From Asaia bogorensis (lineage in GTDB: Bacteria; Pseudomonadota; Alphaproteobacteria; Acetobacterales; Acetobacteraceae), in contig CAMBXJ010000026.1 in the NCBI GenBank assembly GCA_945871455.1, positions 1-18,006 on the forward strand: a DNA stretch of 18,006 nucleotides, read 5' to 3'. The translations under genes were made by a program, and so were the position numbers. Shown here piece by piece: positions 7,817 to 15,029 of the stretch; within the stretch, counting starts at the first letter, position 1, and each line of letters opens with the position of its first letter. The notes under the pieces were generated by a model. The model was not told where the DNA came from and did not search any database. It saw only the letters and a program-made list of their open reading frames with translations.

Positions 7817-8606
7817 CGGTTTCGGCCTCCACCGGTTTCGGTGCCACGAATTTGGCGGTGATGATGGAAATTTCGTACAGCCCGATCAGCGGAACGGCGA
7901 GACCGATTTGGGTGATGACATCGGGGGGTGCCAGGATCGCCGCGATCACGAACATCCCGACATAGGCGTAGCGGCGGAACCGCTTCAGTCCGGCCACGTC
8001 GATGATCCCCACTTTGGCGAGCAAAGTCAGCAGCACGGGCAGTTCGAAGGTGATCCCGAAGGCGAAGATCAGTTGCATCACCAGATCGAGATACTCGCTG
8101 ACCCGTGGCAACAGCTCGATCGGCACGCCACCGCCGCCGGTTTCGGACTGGAAGCTGGCGAAGAATTCCCAGGCGAAGGGAAAGACGAAATAATACGCCA
8201 GGGCAGCACCAAGGAAAAACAGCAGCGGGGTCGCCGCCAGGAACGGCAGCAAGGCGGACCGCTCGCTGCGATACAGACCGGGCGCAACGAACAGCCAGAC
8301 CTGGGTTGCGATGACCGGGAAGGCCAGGAAGGCGCCGCCGAAGAACGCCACCTTGATGCGGGTGAAAAACGCCTCGTAGAGCTGAGTGTAGATCAGATGC
8401 GGGGCGGGATTGCCCTGTTTGCGCAGGATGTCGGCAAGCGGCTTGGCCAGGAAATAGTAGATATCGTCGGCAAAGTTATAGGCGACGATAAAGCACACGA
8501 CGAAGGCCGCCATGGACCAGATCAGCCGGGTGCGCAGCTCGACCAGGTGATCCAGCAGCGGCATCGGCTTGTCGTCGATCATGTCTTCTTGCGGAGTTTT
8601 GGCCAC
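7809..8606 (-). CDS. tatC: Sec-independent protein translocase TatC
   Basis: 265 residues with six hydrophobic segments, the normal TatC topology. It is the inner-membrane receptor that binds the twin-arginine signal peptide. Conserved features are the cytoplasmic N-terminal [12 protein letters not shown], with Glu23 expected to contact the signal peptide, the [17 protein letters not shown] region at 96-112, [10 protein letters not shown] at 183-192, and APPDVITQ at 226-233. The open frame begins with a GTG at 8604-8606. An in-frame ATG at 8580-8582 (residue 9) is an alternative start; neither has a strong Shine-Dalgarno, and AAAAGG before the GTG is slightly better. It follows tatB by 50 bases and overlaps serS by 8 bases. 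Confidence 0.97.
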   Translation of the reverse strand: MAKTPQEDMIDDKPMPLLDHLVELRTRLIWSMAAFVVCFIVAYNFADDIYYFLAKPLADILRKQGNPAPHLIYTQLYEAFFTRIKVAFFGGAFLAFPVIATQVWLFVAPGLYRSERSALLPFLAATPLLFFLGAALAYYFVFPFAWEFFASFQSETGGGGVPIELLPRVSEYLDLVMQLIFAFGITFELPVLLTLLAKVGIIDVAGLKRFRRYAYVGMFVIAAILAPPDVITQIGLAVPLIGLYEISIITAKFVAPKPVEAETDA

Positions 8607-8656
8607 TGGTCGGCCTTTTGGCTGTGGTTGCGGGGTGTCGGGGTCTCGGTCGGTCG

Positions 8657-9178
8657 TCAGATCTTGCCCGGGGCGAACCGCGCGATATCCGGAGGAATGA
8701 AGGCCGGTGGGTGGGGGCTGGTAGGCGCCTCCGCAGTGACCGTCTGGGGCGGGATAAGGCCGGGCGGGATGAAGGCGGGAGCCAGGGGCTTTTCCGGGAT
8801 CGCTGGTGAGGGTGGCCCCTCCGGCGTCGCTATGCCGGTGGCGAACTCGCCAGCCGCCACTTCGGGAACCGGCGCGGGCGTTGGGTGCAGCGGATCGGAG
8901 GTGAAGGTGGTGCGCAGCGATCCGTCAGGATCGACGGCTTTTTCGATCGTGTCCCGGATGTTGAAATTGCGGATATCGTTGAACTGATCCTTCACCTCGC
9001 TGAGGTTCACCTCCCGGACCATGTCGTCGACATGGCTCTGGAACTCCGACGCCATGCGACGCGCCTTCTTGATCGTGTTGGTGATTGCGCGGATCGCGAT
9101 GGGTAGGTCCTTGGGCCCAATCGCGATCAGAGCGACGACGGCGATCAGGGCGATCTGGGACCAGGCAAAATCAAACAT
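8657..9178 (-). CDS. tatB: Sec-independent protein translocase TatB
   Basis: 173 residues. One N-terminal transmembrane helix (about 6-20) is followed by the GPKDLP hinge at 21-26 and an amphipathic helix (AIRAITNTIKKARRMASEFQSHVDDMVRE), the signature of TatB. The FDFAWSQI opening and the longer amphipathic/charged region favour TatB over TatA. From about residue 95 the C-terminus is a low-complexity Pro/Ala-rich tail, as is common in GC-rich alphaproteobacteria. TatB pairs with TatC in the substrate receptor complex. A GGAGG lies rather far (about 14 bases) from the ATG. The gene upstream should be tatA in the usual order, but it is absent. Confidence 0.93.
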   Translation of the reverse strand: MFDFAWSQIALIAVVALIAIGPKDLPIAIRAITNTIKKARRMASEFQSHVDDMVREVNLSEVKDQFNDIRNFNIRDTIEKAVDPDGSLRTTFTSDPLHPTPAPVPEVAAGEFATGIATPEGPPSPAIPEKPLAPAFIPPGLIPPQTVTAEAPTSPHPPAFIPPDIARFAPGKI

Positions 9179-9626
9179 GGGTGCGTATGGAGCCTCCGGC
9201 CCGGGTTGCTAGCAGGAAGCCGGCGCGGGGGGAACCGGACGGGCATGGTGATAGCAGGTCATTTTGGCTGAACGGCAACAAACCGCGCCGGAGCGAGGAG
9301 GTAGGGGGCAGGCGCGAAGGTACCCGACCAATCAAAGTTGCCCCGATGGGATCCAGGCGTTTGCACGACCAGCGGTTGGAGTGCTGGTGCCGATCCGTCG
9401 ATGAGACGGGCGACCACCGTGTCCATGCATCTTAAAACCAGGGATCGAACGGAGAAAATTATTCTTCATTCCTAGCAGAATGGGGGTTGGGGGAGGTGAT
9501 TCTCACGACATTCTGTAGCTTTCCCCCGGTCACGGTCAGCTTCGCGGCCCAGGTCCGCATGTGGAGGGGAAGAATTCTCTCTGCGCTGGGAATGGGCACA
9601 GCCGGTGGCTCTGTCGGTTAGGGGTG
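9179..9626. other. 448-base intercistronic gap between scpB and tatB without a credible gene; tatA absent
   Basis: Reading all frames, I find no single-helix TatA-like protein (no hydrophobic N-terminal helix followed by a glycine hinge and an amphipathic helix). The region does contain a stem candidate: CAGAATG (9476-9482) and CATTCTG (9509-9515), extendable by CTA/TAG with one bulge, around a G-rich loop of 26 bases containing two G5 runs. The stretch from about 9425 to 9480 is AT-richer than its surroundings. This could be a separate promoter for tatB-tatC-serS, a processing site, or decayed sequence left by loss of tatA. None of these is proven. Confidence 0.5.
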
Positions 9627-10391
9627 TCAGGCGGTCGCGTCCGGATCGACACCGTCGGAATCAGGAGCATTGTCAGTGTAGCGGCTTAGCGATTCCACGG
9701 CCATTTTTTGATCCTCCTCCCGCTCTGCCTCCGCGGTTTTCGCCGTAGCCGGGTCGACGGGACGCAGCGGCTCCAGCAGAAGGTCTTCCCTGCGCGGCAA
9801 GGATCGAAGGTCTGGCAGTCCGAACAGGGTCAGGAATTGTGGCGTGGTTACCCACAATGTCGGCCGGCCCGGTGTCTCTCGGCGGCCTGCTGGGGTGATC
9901 AGATTGGCCTCCAATAGCGACTCCAACGTCTGTTGAGACAGGCTGGTACCGCGGCGTTGCTCGATTTCCGGGCGAGTGACAGGCTGATGGTAAGCGACGA
10001 TTGCCAAGGTTTCCATCGCCACGCGAGTCAGGCGGCGGGGAGCATCAATGATCTTCCGCAGTCTGGGGGCCAGATCGGGCGCGGTGCGAAATTGCACGCC
10101 ACCGCCGACATCGACCAGTTCAACACCTCGACCAGCATAGCGCGCCCGCAGCGCCTCAATCACGGCGGCCGCGTCGAGCGCAACGGGGAGGATCTGCGAC
10201 AAGCCCCGGGCGGTGATCGGTTCGGCGCTGGAGAACACCAGCGCCTCGGCCAGACGCAACGCCGCTTCGTCGGGCGAGCCGTGGGTAGGTGAAGGAACGG
10301 GCGGCGTGATTGGCGGCATATCGTTCCGGGCATTGCGCCCCCGTGATGTGGGATCATCGGTATCGTGGCCTACCCGCGGAAGATCGCTCAT
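9627..10391 (-). CDS. scpB: Segregation and condensation protein B
   Basis: 254 residues from the chosen start. ScpB is the winged-helix kite subunit that binds ScpA and SMC to organise the chromosome. The conserved core begins about residue 41 with EAALRLAEALVFSSAEPIT, followed by the first winged helix. The second domain contains RLTRVAMETLAIVAYHQPVTRPEIEQRRG, TPGRPTLWVTTPQFLTLFGL and SLPRREDLL, all typical of the family. The frame is open 61 codons further upstream, but the ATG at 10389-10391 overlaps the scpA stop as ATGA, and the upstream extension looks like out-of-frame scpA coding. A Pro/Asp-rich linker of about 40 residues precedes the core; an ATG at residue 25 is an alternative. 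Ends 448 bases before tatB. Confidence 0.95.
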   Translation of the reverse strand: MSDLPRVGHDTDDPTSRGRNARNDMPPITPPVPSPTHGSPDEAALRLAEALVFSSAEPITARGLSQILPVALDAAAVIEALRARYAGRGVELVDVGGGVQFRTAPDLAPRLRKIIDAPRRLTRVAMETLAIVAYHQPVTRPEIEQRRGTSLSQQTLESLLEANLITPAGRRETPGRPTLWVTTPQFLTLFGLPDLRSLPRREDLLLEPLRPVDPATAKTAEAEREEDQKMAVESLSRYTDNAPDSDGVDPDATA

Positions 10392-11188
10392 GGGACCGAT
10401 TCCGCCGCGCCGCCGCGCCCGATCAAGATAGGCCCAAAATCGGCGTCCTGGCGCAGCCTGACCATCCCATCCCGCGCCATTTCCAGACTGGCGAGCAGCG
10501 TGCTGGTCAGCGCGGCGCGTTTTTCCGTCGGTTCGCCCAGATGTTCGGGCAGGAACTGTTCCAGGCTGGACCAATCCGGCACGCTGCCCAGCATGGCGGC
10601 GAACCGCCGCAGCGCGTCCTGGACCGTCCAGAGCGTCAGGGCGCGCGGGCGGTAGGGTGTCACCTTGGTGCCCCGCCGGATCGCCGCGAGGTAAGCGCGG
10701 ACGAAGGAGCCAAGGTCAGCGACCAATCGAGATCTATCAAACTCGGTGTGGTCCTCTGGCGTCCCCCGCGCGAAAACATCCTGGCCGAGGACGGGCCGAG
10801 CGGCGAGCCAGGCCGCGGCGGTTCGGATGGCGCCAAGTTCACGAAGACGCTCGGCCAATTCTTCAGCCGACCGCTCTCCAGCTTCCAGATCATCTTCGTT
10901 GGCCGGAACCAGCAGGCGTGATTTGAGCCAGGTGAGCCAGGCGGCCATGACCAGCCAGTCGGCCGCAAGCTCCAGGCGAACCTTCCGGGCACCTTCGATG
11001 ACGGCCAGATACTGGTCGACCAAGGCCAGGATGGAAATCTTCGTCAGATCCACCTTTTGGTTGCGCGCGAGGTCCAGAAGCAAGTCCAAAGGGCCATCGA
11101 AGCCGTCCAGCCGCAGGAGTAGGCTGTCCGGCGAGATCTCTCCCGTAGTTGGGTCAGATGCTTCCGCCACGAACGTCGCCGAAATCAT
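10388..11188 (-). CDS. scpA: Segregation and condensation protein A
   Basis: 266 residues, normal for ScpA, the kleisin subunit of the SMC-ScpAB condensin. The N-terminal LLLRLDGFDGPLDLLLDLARNQKVDLTKISILALVDQYL is the strongest family signature (residues about 23-61). It is followed by the helix AADWLVMAAWLTWLKSRLLVP and an acidic linker. The C-terminal winged-helix region, FLPEHLGEPTEKRAALTSTLLASLEMARDG, contacts the SMC head. The start overlaps the end of the site-2 protease gene by 35 bases. The first ATG is kept because nothing downstream is better placed, although a GTG at codon 7 would shorten the overlap. The stop overlaps the scpB start by 4 bases, which implies translational coupling and balanced ScpA/ScpB. 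Confidence 0.96.
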   Translation of the reverse strand: MISATFVAEASDPTTGEISPDSLLLRLDGFDGPLDLLLDLARNQKVDLTKISILALVDQYLAVIEGARKVRLELAADWLVMAAWLTWLKSRLLVPANEDDLEAGERSAEELAERLRELGAIRTAAAWLAARPVLGQDVFARGTPEDHTEFDRSRLVADLGSFVRAYLAAIRRGTKVTPYRPRALTLWTVQDALRRFAAMLGSVPDWSSLEQFLPEHLGEPTEKRAALTSTLLASLEMARDGMVRLRQDADFGPILIGRGGAAESVP

Positions 11189-11864
11189 GGCCCGCGAGCC
11201 AAAACAAGGAGCGGAAGGCCCATGGAAGTATTTCTTCCAGCGCGGTGCCCACCGGATCGATTCCGGTCAGATACGGCAGAAGGAACACAGTTCCGAGAAC
11301 GATGAAGATGCCGGCGCGTTCTAGCTTGGCCCAGGCAATCGCCATGTTCAGCGGCAATAGCCCGACGGCAATACGGCCACCGTCCAATGGCGGGATGGGT
11401 AGTAGATTGAACAGGCCCAGCACCAGGTTGGACAGCATGAAATACATCAGGAACTGAACGAAGGCCGCGTCGAACGTGCCCTTGACGCTGGTTTCCGGCA
11501 TCAGGAGAGCCGCCACCCATGCCAGGAAAAAATTCATCGCGGGTCCGGCAACCGCGACCAGCGCCATGCCGCGCCTGGGGTCACGGAACTGCCACGGCGA
11601 AACCGGCACGGGTTTGGCCCAGCCAAACATGAAGGATATTCGGTGTGGCGGAAGCAGCAACTGGCTGATCAGGAGGATCCCGGGCAGGATGATGGTGCCG
11701 ACTCGATCGACATGGCGCAGTGGATTGAGAGACAGCCGACCGGCATTCCGGGCCGTGTCGTCGCCCAACGCCAAGGCCGCATAGCCATGCGCGGCTTCAT
11801 GCAAGGTGATCGCGATGATGGTCGGGACAATCGCGAGCGCGAGATTCAGGATCATCTCGCTCAT
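11154..11864 (-). CDS. Site-2 protease family (M50) intramembrane zinc metalloprotease
   Basis: 236 residues, an almost wholly hydrophobic polytopic membrane protein of the short M50B type (SpoIVFB-like, no PDZ domain). The zinc motif HEAAH is at residues 22-26, with His22, Glu23 and His26. The third ligand is Asp161 in NLLPIPPLDGG at 153-163. VAGPAMNFFLAW at 105-116 is the usual membrane-hairpin segment. Such enzymes cut transmembrane substrates within the bilayer; the substrate here is unknown. The ATG overlaps the nagZ stop as ATGA and the 3' end overlaps scpA by 35 bases, so it is embedded in the operon. A short site-2 protease gene preceding scpA-scpB is a recurrent arrangement in many bacteria. 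Confidence 0.93.
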   Translation of the reverse strand: MSEMILNLALAIVPTIIAITLHEAAHGYAALALGDDTARNAGRLSLNPLRHVDRVGTIILPGILLISQLLLPPHRISFMFGWAKPVPVSPWQFRDPRRGMALVAVAGPAMNFFLAWVAALLMPETSVKGTFDAAFVQFLMYFMLSNLVLGLFNLLPIPPLDGGRIAVGLLPLNMAIAWAKLERAGIFIVLGTVFLLPYLTGIDPVGTALEEILPWAFRSLFWLAGHDFGDVRGGSI

Positions 11865-12889
11865 GCGAAAAGCCTGTCCCGTTCATGCGCCAGACGGCCT
11901 GCATCGAGCGGCACGCGCCGCAGCCGCGCCGTCTCCCTGGCGCCAAGCAGTCGGCGCACCGCATCCTGGGACAGATCGGGGCAGTGTGTCAGCAGGTCCT
12001 CAGTCGGGCTGAATTCACCGCTGCAGTAGAGCGCGATGTCACACCCGGCGTTCAGGGCACGCGTCGCAAGATTGGCGGGCGCCCCGTTGAGCGCCTTCAT
12101 GGCCAAGTCGTCTGTCACCAAAATCCCCCGGAAGCCGATCCGTCCGCGGATGATCCCCATGATGATCGCGCGCGACAATGTCGCCGGGGATATAGGATCA
12201 AATGCCGGATATACGATATGGGCCGTCATCAGCCACGGCAGGCTGGCATTCAGGGCGAACGGCAGCAGGTCGGCGTCCAGGTCGTTTGCCTCCACGACAG
12301 GCAACGCCAGATGGCTGTCCACGCGGGCGCGCCCGTGACCGGGTGCGTGTTTGCCGATCGGCTGGGCTCCCGCGGCGAGCAGGCCCGCGGCGACCGCATG
12401 GCCGAGCCTGGCAATCGACACCGGGTCCTGGGCCAGGGCGCGGTCGCCAATCACGTCATGTGCACCGGGCACCGACAGATCCAACACGGGCGCAGCGACA
12501 GCATCGAAGCCGGCGGTGACGCAGTCCAGGCCTATCAGCGCGCCGGTAAGCCAGGCCGCGCGCAAACCGGATCGAGGATATGCCGCAAACAACCGGCCCA
12601 ATTCGGCCGCCGGCGGGTGAGCGTGCCAGTGCGGCGGGCGCAACCGTGCGACCCTGCCCCCTTCCTGATCGACCATCAGCACGGCCCTGGCCGGCAGCAC
12701 CCGGCGCAGATCGGCCATCAACCCCGACAACTGTACGGGGCCCTGGATGTTGCGCGCGACGAGGATGACCCCTGCCGGAGGACATAAGCGGAAAAGCAGC
12801 GCCTCATTGACTGACAGGGCTGGGCCGGCAATGCCGACGAGAGCCGCTCTCACGTGCCGGAGCTTGGTCGGTAGGATTCCATGCCGCAT
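11861..12889 (-). CDS. nagZ: Beta-N-acetylhexosaminidase NagZ (glycoside hydrolase family 3)
   Basis: 342 residues from the ATG at 12887-12889. NagZ removes N-acetylglucosamine from anhydromuropeptides in the cytoplasm during peptidoglycan recycling and in many bacteria supplies beta-lactamase inducers. The core has PAGVILVARNI at 38-48, VDQEGGRVARL at 73-83, KHAPGHGRARVDSH at 180-193 (carrying the mobile His/Asp acid-base pair of this subfamily) and VTDDLAMKAL at 258-267 (containing the nucleophilic Asp). The frame is open 35 codons further to 12994, but that extension is Pro/Gly-rich and unlike the family. A GTG at 12851-12853 is another possible start. First gene of the operon; its stop overlaps the protease start by 4 bases. 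It diverges from the lipoprotein-like gene at 13070. Confidence 0.93.
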   Translation of the reverse strand: MRHGILPTKLRHVRAALVGIAGPALSVNEALLFRLCPPAGVILVARNIQGPVQLSGLMADLRRVLPARAVLMVDQEGGRVARLRPPHWHAHPPAAELGRLFAAYPRSGLRAAWLTGALIGLDCVTAGFDAVAAPVLDLSVPGAHDVIGDRALAQDPVSIARLGHAVAAGLLAAGAQPIGKHAPGHGRARVDSHLALPVVEANDLDADLLPFALNASLPWLMTAHIVYPAFDPISPATLSRAIIMGIIRGRIGFRGILVTDDLAMKALNGAPANLATRALNAGCDIALYCSGEFSPTEDLLTHCPDLSQDAVRRLLGARETARLRRVPLDAGRLAHERDRLFA

Positions 12890-13069
12890 ATTGGTGGCAG
12901 GTCGGTCCGGAGGGAAGCCGGAAGTCCTGATGTTTCCCCCGGCCGGTGTTCCAGCCAGGGATCGAAGTGGACGGGACCCGGGTCCTCGGGGCACAGTAGC
13001 CGTGTATTCGCCGTCGCGGTCGAACTACGTCAAACCAATACCGCACCAGCCACCAGAAGGATCGAGTGA
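12890..13069. promoter_or_regulatory. Divergent intergenic region upstream of nagZ operon and the 13070 gene
   Basis: These 180 bases must hold the promoter of the housekeeping operon and that of the plus-strand gene. The clearest element is the perfect 12-base palindrome GGACCCGGGTCC at 12974-12985, near the middle, which could be an operator or a chance GC-rich palindrome. AGAAGGA (13055-13061) is the Shine-Dalgarno of the plus-strand gene. I cannot assign -35/-10 boxes with confidence. Confidence 0.35.
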
Positions 13070-13585
13070 ATGATGGGACATGCAAGGAAATTCTCCAAGA
13101 CCGTTGTCGGTTGGTCGGCTGGTCTCGGTCGCCTGGCGGCTGCCGCGCTCCTGATGGGGGGTTGGTCCGCCTGCGGTGCGACGTCCAGCGTCAAGGTCGG
13201 GCCCGAGGCGATTGCCGGGCTCACGCCGGACGCCACGATCGAAATGCACCAGGTTCAGGTTGCCTATATTGGCAGCGCCGGAGGCGGATCAGGTACATTG
13301 TATTATCGTGGCCGAGCGCATCCGTTCACGATCGCCGGGTTGGGCGTGGGCGGCCTAGGGGCATCGACGATCGACGCCGAGGGTGAGGTGTTCAAGATGG
13401 CCAACATCTCTCAATTCGCGGGCGCCTATGCTCAGGGCCGCTATGGATTTGCGATCGGCAGCACGAGTGGCGGCGATCTGTGGATGCAAAACGAAGCGGG
13501 GGTTATCCTGCACCTGAAGGCCAAGCGGACTGGATTGATGCTGAGCCTTGGTGGCGATGCCGTCGTGATTTCCATGTCGCGCTGA
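13070..13585 (+). CDS. Probable lipoprotein / exported protein of unknown function
   Basis: 171 residues, or 170 if the second ATG is used. I recognise no named family with certainty. An N-terminal basic stretch and a hydrophobic helix (about 18-31) lead to WSAC at 32-35, a slightly atypical lipobox with Cys35 as the possible lipid-modified residue; Trp at -3 is unusual. The mature part is Gly-rich and predicted mainly beta, with GTLYYRGRAHPFTIAGLGVGGLG and then GEVFKMANISQFAGAYAQGRYGFAIG, SGGDLWMQNEAGVILHLKAK and GLMLSLGGDAVVISMS. The ending resembles envelope proteins such as the EipA/DUF1134 type, in which a glycine-rich strand is followed by a 'W-x-N-x-x-G-V' segment; that likeness is from memory and tentative. 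A cell-envelope location is likely. A good hairpin follows the stop. Confidence 0.7.
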   Translation: MMGHARKFSKTVVGWSAGLGRLAAAALLMGGWSACGATSSVKVGPEAIAGLTPDATIEMHQVQVAYIGSAGGGSGTLYYRGRAHPFTIAGLGVGGLGASTIDAEGEVFKMANISQFAGAYAQGRYGFAIGSTSGGDLWMQNEAGVILHLKAKRTGLMLSLGGDAVVISMSR

Positions 13586-13602
13586 CCCGTCGCGATCGCT
13601 TG

Positions 13603-13651
13603 TTCGCCCCGCACCCCAGACGCTTCGCGTGGGTGCGGATCGGGCGGCGAA
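13603..13651 (+). terminator. Long hairpin after the 13070 gene, probable terminator
   Basis: CCGCACCC (13609-13616) pairs with GGGTGCGG (13631-13638), with an inner stem ACGC-TTC-GCGT (13620-13630) and a 3-base bulge. Outer TTCGCC (13603-13608) can also pair with GGCGAA (13646-13651). It begins 18 bases after the stop codon. It is followed by AAAATG rather than a T-run, so its role as an intrinsic terminator is likely but unproven. Confidence 0.5.
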
Positions 13652-13676
13652 AATGACCGGCGGGCGGGGACCGAGT

Positions 13677-13685
13677 AAGGGAGGG
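13677..13685 (+). promoter_or_regulatory. Ribosome binding site supporting a TTG start
   Basis: AAGGGAGGG lies 4-5 bases before TTG at 13690-13692. No in-frame ATG occurs until well inside the conserved domain, so this site decides the start of the crotonase-fold gene. Confidence 0.6.
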
Positions 13686-13689
13686 TGCC

Positions 13690-14463
13690 TTGAATTACGA
13701 AACCATCCTGGTGGACACGGAAGATGGTGTCGGCATCATCACCCTGAACCGCCATCACAAGCTCAATGCCATGAACCGAAGACTTGTCAGTGAGTTGCAG
13801 GCCGCGTCCCAGGCCATGGTCGCGGACCCGACCATCGGTTGCATCGTTGTCACCGGTGCGGGGGAGCGAGCGTTCTCCGCGGGCGGGGACATCCAGGAGC
13901 AGATCGACGACGACCGTCGCTACTCCGACGAAGAACAGGCCGCGATGCGGGAAGGTCGCCCGAGCTACGATATCGGAGCTTGCGCCAAGCCGACGATTGG
14001 CATGATGAACGGCTTGGCCTATGGGGGCGCATCGGTGCTGGCGTCTTCTCTGGATATGAGGATCGGCTGTGAGGGCACCAAATTCCGATTCCTTGCCGCC
14101 GCGTACGGGCGAATCAACAGCACCTGGACGCTGCCCAACCAGGTGGGCTGGCCGATGGCGAAGGAGCTGCTGTTCTCGGCCCGGGTGGTCGACGCGGATG
14201 AGGCCTATCGTATCGGCTTGTTGAACCACCTGGTGCCGCGCGCGCAGTTGCGGGCGAAGACCATGGAACTGGCCAAAATGATCGCGGCCAACCACCGCGG
14301 CGCCGTGATGGGCGTAAAGGCTCTGTTGCTCAAGCAGTTGGGCGAGGGATTGGAGCAGCAATACAACGACGAGGTCGACTACACGACAACCGTGATGAAA
14401 GGCGCCAAGGCCAAGGATGCGTTTCCTGAGTTCATCGCCCGGAAGGGACTTCTGCTCGGTTAG
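13690..14463 (+). CDS. Enoyl-CoA hydratase/isomerase (crotonase) superfamily protein lacking the two catalytic glutamates
   Basis: 257 residues with a TTG start, a standard crotonase length. The fold signature is clear: IITLNRHHKLNAMN at 16-29, the first oxyanion-hole loop AFSAGGDI at 61-68, the second, NGLAYGGA, at 107-114, and a C-terminal VMGVKALL helix segment. Acyl-CoA binding is therefore likely. In hydratases the sequence after the second loop is GGGCELA with one catalytic Glu, and a second Glu sits in PE-x-x-x-G. Here the aligned positions are Val116 and Ala136, so ordinary 2-enoyl-CoA hydration is unlikely. The superfamily also includes hydrolases, dehalogenases, isomerases and decarboxylases that use other residues. 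It stands alone between two intergenic gaps with no obvious acyl-CoA pathway partner. The fold is certain, the reaction is not. Confidence 0.88.
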   Translation: MNYETILVDTEDGVGIITLNRHHKLNAMNRRLVSELQAASQAMVADPTIGCIVVTGAGERAFSAGGDIQEQIDDDRRYSDEEQAAMREGRPSYDIGACAKPTIGMMNGLAYGGASVLASSLDMRIGCEGTKFRFLAAAYGRINSTWTLPNQVGWPMAKELLFSARVVDADEAYRIGLLNHLVPRAQLRAKTMELAKMIAANHRGAVMGVKALLLKQLGEGLEQQYNDEVDYTTTVMKGAKAKDAFPEFIARKGLLLG

Positions 14464-14858
14464 CCGTGATCGCCGTGAGAGCGGTGTCCTCTACGGATAA
14501 CCGGGCACCCTGCGCGACGACGGCGTTCACTCGCAGCAAGCGGCCTCCGCCGCGGTTATCGCCTCCTGGTTGTGTCTCTGGATCCCATAGGGACGTGGAT
14601 AGCGCGCACCACGCCTGAGCCACACCGCTATTGTTGGAGCGGAATTCGTATCTCCCTTCCGGGACCAACGCGGTGAGCGCTACCGCCCCGCGCGTCACGG
14701 CTGAGTGCGCGTCGGTCCGCGGACGAAGCCGGTTATCGTGGCCACGGGCAGGCCGCGGCTCAAAAGAAAGCAGGCCGTGGATGGCAGCCGACGATGCGGT
14801 GGTTTGCCGTCCCATGAGCCGGGTTGCGGAGGCGTGTCCGCCCGCATTCCGGCCCCAA

Positions 14859-14880
14859 GGGGAAATGACGGGGAAATGAC
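14859..14880. repeat. Perfect 11-base tandem duplication upstream of cspA
   Basis: GGGGAAATGAC occurs twice head-to-tail, just upstream of the probable cspA promoter area. It could be paired protein-binding sites or a simple slippage duplication. Confidence 0.7.
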
Positions 14881-14902
14881 TGGTAATTTGCCCCGACCAT
14901 CC

Positions 14903-14908
14903 TTATAT
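14903..14908 (+). promoter_or_regulatory. Candidate -10 element for cspA
   Basis: TTATAT in an otherwise GC-rich stretch, about 135 bases before the cspA ATG. No good -35 hexamer at 16-18 bases is visible; TTGCCC at 14888-14893 is too close. Weak assignment. Confidence 0.25.
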
Positions 14909-14953
14909 GCCGCCCCATCGGCGCTTTTCGCTAACGGGCTGCTCGTGCCTCCT

Positions 14954-15029
14954 TGCGACAAAGTCGCATTTCGACGCTCCCTCTACCAGAAGAGTACTCC
15001 GGTCCGCGACGTGCGGGCCGCCGGTTTTG
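14954..15029 (+). promoter_or_regulatory. Structured 5' leader of cspA with two stem-loops
   Basis: TGCGAC-AAA-GTCGCA (14954-14968) is a perfect 6-bp hairpin. GGTCCGC (15001-15007) and GCGGGCC (15013-15019) form a 7-bp stem with one G-U pair and a 5-base loop, followed by GCCGG and TTTT (15026-15029), just before the AGGAG ribosome binding site. Long structured leaders are known to give temperature control of cspA genes in Escherichia coli. A similar function here is inference. Confidence 0.4.

Noticed and set aside
6620..7861. 413-codon plus-strand open frame opposite serS
   Set aside because: Antisense shadow of a clearly identified seryl-tRNA synthetase; long antisense frames are expected at this GC content.
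7278..8987. 569-codon plus-strand open frame opposite serS, tatC and tatB
   Set aside because: It runs across three identified genes on the other strand and its translation is low-complexity and rich in Arg, Gly and Gln.
9438..9460. tRNA T-loop-like sequence (GTTCGATCC on the minus strand)
   Set aside because: The flanking bases do not form a T-stem, and no acceptor, D-arm or anticodon arm can be placed around it.
9463..9562. 33-codon minus-strand frame in the scpB-tatB gap, considered as a remnant of tatA
   Set aside because: It lacks a hydrophobic helix and a glycine hinge, and nothing in it matches TatA.
9438..12966. Shared words CCAGGGATCGAA (9438 and 12955) and TTTCCCCCGG (9520 and 12933) in two intergenic regions flanking part of the housekeeping operon
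   Set aside because: The words occur in opposite order and the sequence between them is unrelated, so they are probably chance rather than flanking repeats of a mobile element.
13441..14361. 306-codon minus-strand open frame opposite the crotonase gene and the lipoprotein 3' end
   Set aside because: Antisense shadow; it also spans the intergenic hairpin region and shows no domain.
14432..14815. 127-codon minus-strand open frame near the crotonase 3' end
   Set aside because: No ribosome binding site, no recognisable domain, composition typical of random GC-rich frames, and it overlaps the crotonase stop region.
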